Assembly: GCA_009845505.1 (NCBI GenBank) | Contig: VXZL01000199.1 | Coordinates: 1 to 9,553 of the forward strand | Length of the DNA: 9,553 nt | Source: Candidatus Poribacteria bacterium | Lineage (GTDB): Bacteria > Poribacteria > WGA-4E > WGA-3G | Direction of reading: 5' to 3' | Shown: positions 5,168-9,553 of the stretch, piece after piece | How positions within the stretch are numbered: position 1 is the stretch's first letter | Layout of the letters: the number at the start of each line of letters is the position of its first letter | The notes under the pieces: generated by a model | Database searches by the model: none | What the model was told of the DNA's origin: nothing | What the model saw: the letters and a program-made list of their open reading frames with translations, nothing else | Position numbers and translations under genes: made by a program

Positions 5168-7825
5168 TTAAACCTGAATTTGTTTTTTGATGATTTCAGC
5201 CGCTGCACCAATTGCAACGTTCACTTTGTTTGGATCTTTGCCGCCGCCTTGCGCAAGCTCAGGACGCCCTCCACCACGTCCATCTGCTAATTGGGTTAAC
5301 TCAGAGATGATTTTACCGGCATGCAGACCGCGATTTTTCACAAGGTCGGAGGTCACACCCACCACAAAGGCTACAGCGTCTCCGTTAACAGAAGCAAGGG
5401 CAACCACACCAGATTCTAAGCGGTTTTTGAGTTCATCAACAAGCCGTCGCAATCCGTCTCTATCCGTATCTGCCACAACTGAAGCGACAACTCTCACATC
5501 CTCAACAAGCGTTGCGCCTTCGACTAAATCACCGATGTTAGCGAGTGCTTGCTGTCCTTTCAGGTGTTGGAGTTCCTGCTCCAATTCGCGTTGCTCTTGT
5601 AGTAACCGTTCAATCCGTTCAGACAAGCCGGTTTTAGGTGTTTTCAGTAGATTCGCCACATCAGAAAGTAGGACAGTATCATCTTGAACAGTCGTCACTG
5701 CTGTAGTACCAGTCAATGCCTCAACGCGTCTAACACCCGCAGCAATACTACTCTCACCCATCAGTTTCACAAAACCGAGTTCACCCGTTGCTCCAACATG
5801 TGTACCCCCGCACAATTCAACACTATATTCACCAGCCTGTACAACACGTACGATGTCGCCGTATTTGTCGCCAAAGAAGGCTAATGCCCCTTTTGCTTTC
5901 GCTGCATCCAAAGACATTTCGCTTATGGAAAGCGGATCATTTCCACGAATTTTTTCATTGACAAATCCTTCAATGTCGCGGAGCTGCGCTGCGGATACAG
6001 CCTCGTAATGTGAAAAGTCAAACCGCAGCCTACCGGCTTCAACAAGCGAACCTGCTTGCCCGACGTGTGTTCCGAGTACACGTCGCAATCCACTGTGTAG
6101 GAGATGGGTTGCTGTGTGACTTATGGCAACGGCACTTCGGTGTTCGGCATCAATTTGCGCATGCACAGCAGCATAAGGCGTAATTTCTCCCTCAACCACC
6201 TTACATTTATGAACGACCAAGTCAGCAGAAGGTCTGAGTGTGTCTTGCACATGTAACTTCGCGTCCTGGCTTTCAATTGTGCCGACATCGCCAACCTGCC
6301 CACCAGACTCGCCATAAAAAGGCGTACGATTCAGCAGCACGAATACCTCGTCCCCTTGTTGTGCACTTGCCACCGATTCAGAATTAACAATTAAAGCGAC
6401 AGTTTCTGCCTCGGCGTTGTCTTGCGTGTAACCGACAAACTCCGTCTCGCCATGTTCTTTAAGGACTTCGGCGTAAACAGAAATTTCTTCATCTTTCGCG
6501 CCGCCTTTTGCTTCCCACGCCGCTCGTCCGCGCGACCGTTGCGCTTCCATGCTCTCCTCGAACCCTACCTCATCAACAGTGAATCCACGTTCGCGTGCAA
6601 GCATCTGGGTCAAATCGAGCGGGAAACCGAAGGTATCATACAACTCAAATGCCCGTTTTCCATCGAGTTGCGTTTCATCCAACTCTGTCAGCGTATCGAA
6701 TGAACCATCAAGGAGTTCTAAGCCGCGTTCAATTGTTTGATGGAAGCGATGCTCTTCACCTTGAATTGTGCGGGTGATAAACTCACGACGTGGCAGGACA
6801 TCAGGAAAAACATCACCGAGCAATTCGATAACCTTATCAACGAGCCGGTAAACGAAGGCTTCGTTCATATTTAATTTTTTACCATAAAGCACAGCGCGCC
6901 GTAGAATCCGGCGGATAACGTACCCGCGTCCTTCGTTAGATGGCATGACTCCGTCACCGATTGCGAACGTTAAACACCTGATATGGTCAGCAATAACCCG
7001 ATGTGGCAACCCGCGTTCATCATCAGAATAGGCGGTGTCCGTCATATCAGCGATTGTCGCTAAGAGTGGCGTGAATATATCTGTCTTATAGTTTGAATCA
7101 ACGCCTTGCAATATGGAGGTAATCCGCTCAAACCCCATGCCTGTGTCTACATGCGTTGCGGGGAGAGGTTCAAGCGTACCGTTTTCGTTCCGATTGTATT
7201 GAATGAACACAAGATTCCAAAATTCAAGGAACCGGTCGCTGGTGTTTGGACCGGCATCAGGATCATCCGCTGTTTCAGGAAACGCCTCCACACCCATGTC
7301 AATAAACAGTTCACTACAGGGACCACAGGGACCGGTGTCTCCCATTTCCCAAAAGTTGTCCTTATCACAGCGGCGGATACGCGAGAGGGGCAGGTCAGTC
7401 TCTTGTAACCAGAATTTTTCTGCTTCGTCGTCATCCAGATAGACCGTTGCCCAGAGGCGTTCCTTGGGAATCCGCCAGAGCTCGGTTACCAATTCCCACG
7501 CAAAAGCGATGGCTTCCTGTTTGTAATAATCTCCGAACGACCAGTTTCCGAGCATCTCAAAGAAGGTTTGATGGCTTGGTGAGTATCCGACCTCTTCAAG
7601 GTCATTGTGCTTGCCACTGACGCGCAAACATTTTTGTGTATCAACGGCGCGCGTATACTCTCGTTGTCCGATCCCGAGAAACACATCCTTGAATTGGTTC
7701 ATGCCAGCGTTGGTAAACAAAAGCGTTGGGTCCCCGGCGGGTATCAAGGATGCACTTGGGACAACCGTGTGTCCGTGTTTGCGAAAGTATTCAAGAAAAC
7801 CGGTTCTAATTTCGTCTGATGTCAT
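5168..7825 (-). CDS. alaS: Alanine--tRNA ligase (AlaS)
   Basis: This cytoplasmic class II synthetase activates alanine with ATP and charges tRNA-Ala, and it hydrolyses mischarged Ser- and Gly-tRNA-Ala. The 885-residue length matches complete bacterial AlaS. In order it shows the catalytic domain with KHNDLEEVGYSPSHQTFFEML and GDTGPCGPCSELF (about residues 163-175), and the tRNA-recognition region. The editing domain carries GESGGQVGD (505-513), the zinc-binding HTATH (His570, His574) and CGGTH (Cys672, His676). A coiled coil follows (about 735-760), and then the C-Ala domain ends in GGGRPELAQGGG. No key residue is missing. Start 7825 is preceded by AGGGGG at proper spacing and lies 24 bases after the predicted transcript start. 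A longer reading from 7885 would start inside the -35 element. It sits downstream of recX, a common bacterial order. Confidence 0.97.
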   Translation of the reverse strand: MTSDEIRTGFLEYFRKHGHTVVPSASLIPAGDPTLLFTNAGMNQFKDVFLGIGQREYTRAVDTQKCLRVSGKHNDLEEVGYSPSHQTFFEMLGNWSFGDYYKQEAIAFAWELVTELWRIPKERLWATVYLDDDEAEKFWLQETDLPLSRIRRCDKDNFWEMGDTGPCGPCSELFIDMGVEAFPETADDPDAGPNTSDRFLEFWNLVFIQYNRNENGTLEPLPATHVDTGMGFERITSILQGVDSNYKTDIFTPLLATIADMTDTAYSDDERGLPHRVIADHIRCLTFAIGDGVMPSNEGRGYVIRRILRRAVLYGKKLNMNEAFVYRLVDKVIELLGDVFPDVLPRREFITRTIQGEEHRFHQTIERGLELLDGSFDTLTELDETQLDGKRAFELYDTFGFPLDLTQMLARERGFTVDEVGFEESMEAQRSRGRAAWEAKGGAKDEEISVYAEVLKEHGETEFVGYTQDNAEAETVALIVNSESVASAQQGDEVFVLLNRTPFYGESGGQVGDVGTIESQDAKLHVQDTLRPSADLVVHKCKVVEGEITPYAAVHAQIDAEHRSAVAISHTATHLLHSGLRRVLGTHVGQAGSLVEAGRLRFDFSHYEAVSAAQLRDIEGFVNEKIRGNDPLSISEMSLDAAKAKGALAFFGDKYGDIVRVVQAGEYSVELCGGTHVGATGELGFVKLMGESSIAAGVRRVEALTGTTAVTTVQDDTVLLSDVANLLKTPKTGLSERIERLLQEQRELEQELQHLKGQQALANIGDLVEGATLVEDVRVVASVVADTDRDGLRRLVDELKNRLESGVVALASVNGDAVAFVVGVTSDLVKNRGLHAGKIISELTQLADGRGGGRPELAQGGGKDPNKVNVAIGAAAEIIKKQIQV

Positions 7826-7855
7826 ATTTAAATTCCCCCTACCTCTTCTGCTCCA

Positions 7856-7885
7856 ATTATAGTCTACTTTATATGGAGAAGTCAA
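7856..7885 (-). promoter_or_regulatory. Near-consensus sigma70 promoter for alaS
   Basis: On the - strand TTGACT (7880-7885, 5 of 6) is separated by 18 bases from a perfect TATAAT (7856-7861). Transcription would begin near 7849, leaving a short leader with the AGGGGG ribosome site before ATG 7825. It lies entirely in the 104-base gap after the recX stop, so alaS can be expressed independently of recX. Confidence 0.8.
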
Positions 7886-7929
7886 GACAAAAATCTCGGC
7901 AGACCGCTTTAATATATCGCATGAAAGGG

Positions 7930-8610
7930 TTAAAAAATTTGCTCAAGTACCTGTCGCACAACTTCCGATCCGAACCCGCGGCGCGCCAAAAATCCATGTA
8001 ATCGGCGTTTCGCGACATGAACGGGTAACTGCCGATACTGCTTCACTCGTTTCTGAGCAATTTGCAGCGCGAGGGTCGCTTCGTCTTCAGTCTCTACTTG
8101 TGCCACAGCTTGTTCGGCAGTCTCGCGATCAACGCCTTTGTCAAGCAGTTCATGTTTTAGTAGGGTCTTTCCTCGCGGATTTGATTTTAGCCTACGGACT
8201 ATCCAATTCTCTGCGTACTTTCGGTCGCGAATATGCCCTGAGTCAATCAATTCCTCAACCGTTGTCTCAATGGCTTTTTCCGAAAATCCTTCTCGTGCAA
8301 GCCGCCGTTCCATCTCACTTTTGGTATAGGTTTTTGACCTTCCCGCAGGACGAGAATCCTCCGTTTCGTCATCTATTTCGTTATTCGTCTCCTCACGGAG
8401 CAACCTTAGGGCGTAGTTTTTGGCGCGCATGACCTCATCGGCGGCGATCAATTTCTCAATGACTTCGGCTTCAATCTGCAAACCGATGCGTAACCCAAAA
8501 TTTTCGACCAAAACGGCATGAATTACAACAAACGGGGCACCATCGAGAAAGAGTTGACGATGTGAAGGCAATTCAGGAACTGCCTGAATATCTGTAATTC
8601 GCTGTCTCAT
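7930..8610 (-). CDS. recX: Regulatory protein RecX
   Basis: RecX binds RecA filaments in the cytoplasm and limits or modulates recombinase activity and the SOS response. The 226-residue protein shows the family's pattern of repeated three-helix units: an N-terminal region with VIEKLIAADE and AKNYALRLL, then MERRLAREGFSEKAIETTVEELIDSGHIRDRKYAENWI, RRLKSNPRGKTLLKHELLDKGV, and a final unit RLHGFLARRGFGSEVVRQVLEQ. The segment between about residues 72 and 93 is a charged insert (EETNNEIDDETEDSRPAGR) that looks like a flexible linker and is somewhat longer than in compact RecX proteins. ATG 8610 is preceded by AGAAGGA with unusually short spacing. recA is not visible upstream; a ThuA-like gene occupies that place, so the classic recA-recX-alaS order is interrupted or recA lies elsewhere. 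Confidence 0.9.
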   Translation of the reverse strand: MRQRITDIQAVPELPSHRQLFLDGAPFVVIHAVLVENFGLRIGLQIEAEVIEKLIAADEVMRAKNYALRLLREETNNEIDDETEDSRPAGRSKTYTKSEMERRLAREGFSEKAIETTVEELIDSGHIRDRKYAENWIVRRLKSNPRGKTLLKHELLDKGVDRETAEQAVAQVETEDEATLALQIAQKRVKQYRQLPVHVAKRRLHGFLARRGFGSEVVRQVLEQIF

Positions 8611-8660
8611 GTCCTTCTACTACTTTTAGAAGACGGCTGTCGTAGAATGGGCGTGGTAAT

Positions 8661-8717
8661 AAGCGCGAGGCTGAAGGGTCCTGTTTAAAAACCTGCAATT
8701 ACGAAGACCTCGCGCTT
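8661..8717. repeat. 10-bp perfect inverted repeat in the thuA-like/recX gap
   Basis: AAGCGCGAGG (8661-8670) and CCTCGCGCTT (8708-8717) are exact inverted copies separated by 37 bases, forming a strong GC-rich stem in an intergenic space of 148 bases. There is no following T-tract on the - strand, so it is not a classic terminator for the upstream ThuA-like gene. It may be an mRNA-stabilising or attenuating structure in front of recX, or a copy of a dispersed palindromic repeat. I see no convincing recX promoter in the same gap. Confidence 0.6.
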
Positions 8718-8758
8718 CAACGAGAGGGTGTACGTGCTCTAACAAAAGGTTACAACAC

Positions 8759-9391
8759 CTATTGACCGTTACTCCTACCTGCCCAGAGTGCACCGCGCTG
8801 CAGGAGTGTTCCAAACATTTCGTGCTGACATGCCGCTGCATCGTGACCGAGTGCGAGGTAGAAAACTTTACCTTCACCCCAGTTTTTCGTCCACGCTACC
8901 GGTGCTGCGTCACCTTTCCATAATGCTGATGCAAGCACATGGTTCCGGGGATCGTAATCGAGGATGTATTGCTCATCCGTCACGACAAACTCATCAAGTC
9001 CTTCTGTAATTTCGTGCTCGCTATCGACGATGCTGACTTGGTAGTCGCGGTAACGTGGATGTGTGACAAAATAGCCACCGACCATCGAACGATACTCTGG
9101 ACACCCGCGGAATGAATCCGCTGCGGAGTGTACACCGACGTAGCCTTTACCTGAAGCGACATGGTTGAGCAGACCGTTCTTCTGTGCGTCCGAAATCTCA
9201 CCGACTGTGTAATAGAAAACAATGAGATCGTAAGGATCCAGATTCGGTGAGACGAGGGCATCAAGGTCTTCCTCGACTCTGGTAATCTCAAATTCATCTC
9301 GCTGTGAAAGCACGTTCACGATTTCATCACTACATCCCTTCCAATCGTGAATCGCACCGCCTGCAAAAACGAGTGTGTTAATCTTTGCCAT
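8759..9391 (-). CDS. ThuA-like domain protein
   Basis: This 210-residue protein belongs to the ThuA-like family, with a class I glutamine-amidotransferase-like fold, named for a trehalose-utilisation gene. Members are common in sugar-related loci, but their reaction is mostly unestablished. It has an N-terminal strand and glycine turn (LVFAGGAIHDW), YDLIVFYYTVGEIS, then the conserved GKGYVGVHSAADSF (about residues 81-94) and MVGGYFVTHPRYRDY. SEHEITEGLDEFVVTDEQY follows, and near the end GKVFYLALGHDAAACQHEMF leads into a final LWAG. It covers the family domain completely, with no signal peptide, so it is probably cytoplasmic. The start is well supported by AAGGAGG seven bases before ATG 9391. 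It is the first gene of the - strand block; no sugar transporter or dehydrogenase neighbour is visible in the window to specify a substrate. Confidence 0.88.
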   Translation of the reverse strand: MAKINTLVFAGGAIHDWKGCSDEIVNVLSQRDEFEITRVEEDLDALVSPNLDPYDLIVFYYTVGEISDAQKNGLLNHVASGKGYVGVHSAADSFRGCPEYRSMVGGYFVTHPRYRDYQVSIVDSEHEITEGLDEFVVTDEQYILDYDPRNHVLASALWKGDAAPVAWTKNWGEGKVFYLALGHDAAACQHEMFGTLLQRGALWAGRSNGQ

Positions 9392-9431
9392 TCGTTAGCC
9401 TCCTTGTTATGTAATACCATTTCTGATTGAA

Positions 9432-9437
9432 ATTGTA
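9432..9437 (-). promoter_or_regulatory. Possible extended -10 for the ThuA-like gene
   Basis: On the - strand TATGCTACAAT carries TG-n-TACAAT, an extended -10 matching 5 of 6 bases, about 40 bases upstream of ATG 9391. No good -35 is found at 15-18 bases further upstream. The same TATGCTACAA string occurs 30 bases away as part of a direct repeat, so this may be repeat sequence rather than a promoter. Confidence 0.3.
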
Positions 9438-9472
9438 GCATAAACTTTCAGTTTGTGCCTTCTTGTAGCATA
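9433..9472. repeat. Direct repeat TTGTAGCATA and embedded hairpin
   Basis: TTGTAGCATA occurs at 9433-9442 and again at 9463-9472, exactly 30 bases apart. The first copy merges into a hairpin with a 9-bp stem including one G-T pair: GCATAAACT (9438-9446), loop TTC, AGTTTGTGC (9450-9458). There is no U-tract. It lies inside the inverted-repeat-bounded segment upstream of the ThuA-like gene. Confidence 0.5.
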
Positions 9473-9512
9473 GGAAACCGTTGGTCTCCTGCGCATTCAG
9501 GTGCCGTTAATG

Positions 9513-9539
9513 TGGTATAAACTTTTAGAAATGGTATAA
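9513..9539 (+). repeat. Short direct repeat TGGTATAA
   Basis: TGGTATAA occurs at 9513-9520 and 9532-9539, 19 bases apart. The second copy reads TGGTATAAT, resembling an extended -10 on the + strand, but no -35 accompanies it and any target gene would be beyond the window. It may be part of the repeat structure of the right edge. Confidence 0.3.
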
Positions 9540-9553
9540 TATTGCTATTATAT

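Larger units (their letters stand above)
9414..9537. mobile_element. Possible MITE-like element (inverted-repeat pair, no transposase)
   Basis: ATACCATTTCT (9414-9424) is an exact inverted copy of AGAAATGGTAT (9527-9537), bounding 124 bp of noncoding sequence immediately upstream of the ThuA-like gene. Extended outward, the ends match at 14 of 16 positions. A TAATA pentamer occurs at the left edge (9412-9416) and again just outside the right arm (9537-9541), but the two are offset by two bases, so target duplication is not clean. The interior has no ORF and contains a hairpin and a direct repeat. The size and ends fit a non-autonomous element, but AT-rich inverted repeats of this length can be coincidental. 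Confidence 0.35.

Noticed and set aside
5158..5173. GTTTA/TAAAC inverted repeat at the alaS stop
   Set aside because: A 5-bp AU-rich stem with no T-tract is within chance expectation.
5187..7408. Several open frames on the + strand opposite alaS
   Set aside because: They lie antisense to a complete, highly conserved synthetase, encode low-complexity Ser/Arg/Thr-rich peptides and lack ribosome sites.
7826..7885. Upstream extension of alaS by 20 codons
   Set aside because: It would be translated from promoter DNA (-35 and -10 lie inside it) and has no family counterpart; the downstream ATG has a good ribosome site.
8980..9297. 105-codon frame inside the ThuA-like gene
   Set aside because: It is an out-of-frame shadow on the same strand as a well-supported gene, and its sequence is not protein-like.

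Overview
This is a bacterial chromosomal window of moderate GC content: dense, mostly single-direction gene blocks, sigma70-type signals and Shine-Dalgarno sequences. It contains bacterial housekeeping genes (alaS, recX) beside an archaeal/eukaryotic-style STT3 oligosaccharyltransferase relative and a ThuA-like protein. That mix fits an uncultured lineage such as Candidatus Poribacteria or a relative, but this is a guess from gene content, not a demonstrated assignment.

Layout. Positions 1-3065 are on the + strand: the C-terminal end of a MacB/FtsX-type ABC transporter permease, an STT3-family gene split by a frameshift near 1054-1086, and a small unrecognised membrane/exported protein. From 3093 to the right edge every gene is on the - strand. 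In transcription order (right to left) they are a ThuA-like protein, recX, alaS, a DUF948 (YtxG-like) membrane protein, a YtxH-like membrane protein, and larB. The two blocks converge at 3066-3092.

How the genes fit together. recX next to alaS is a familiar bacterial arrangement, but alaS has its own near-consensus promoter in the recX-alaS gap (TTGACT-18 nt-TATAAT). That promoter sets the alaS start at 7825 and excludes a longer upstream reading. The DUF948 and YtxH proteins are each one membrane anchor plus a helical tail and form a small envelope-protein pair, as in the ytxGH arrangement of Firmicutes. larB makes the first intermediate of the nickel-pincer cofactor of lactate racemase; no other lar gene is in view. 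The + strand genes suggest an envelope or surface glycosylation function, but the STT3 gene is broken as sequenced and its WWDYG motif reads NWNYG.

The intergenic spaces hold several perfect inverted repeats without U-tracts (3914-3934, 8661-8717, 9438-9458) and an 11-bp inverted-repeat pair bounding about 124 bp at the right edge. These look more like dispersed palindromic repeats or a MITE-like element than terminators. I see no tRNA, rRNA, CRISPR array, transposase gene or defence system. Nothing here is compelling evidence of a new multi-gene system; the STT3 locus and the right-edge repeats deserve the closest look.
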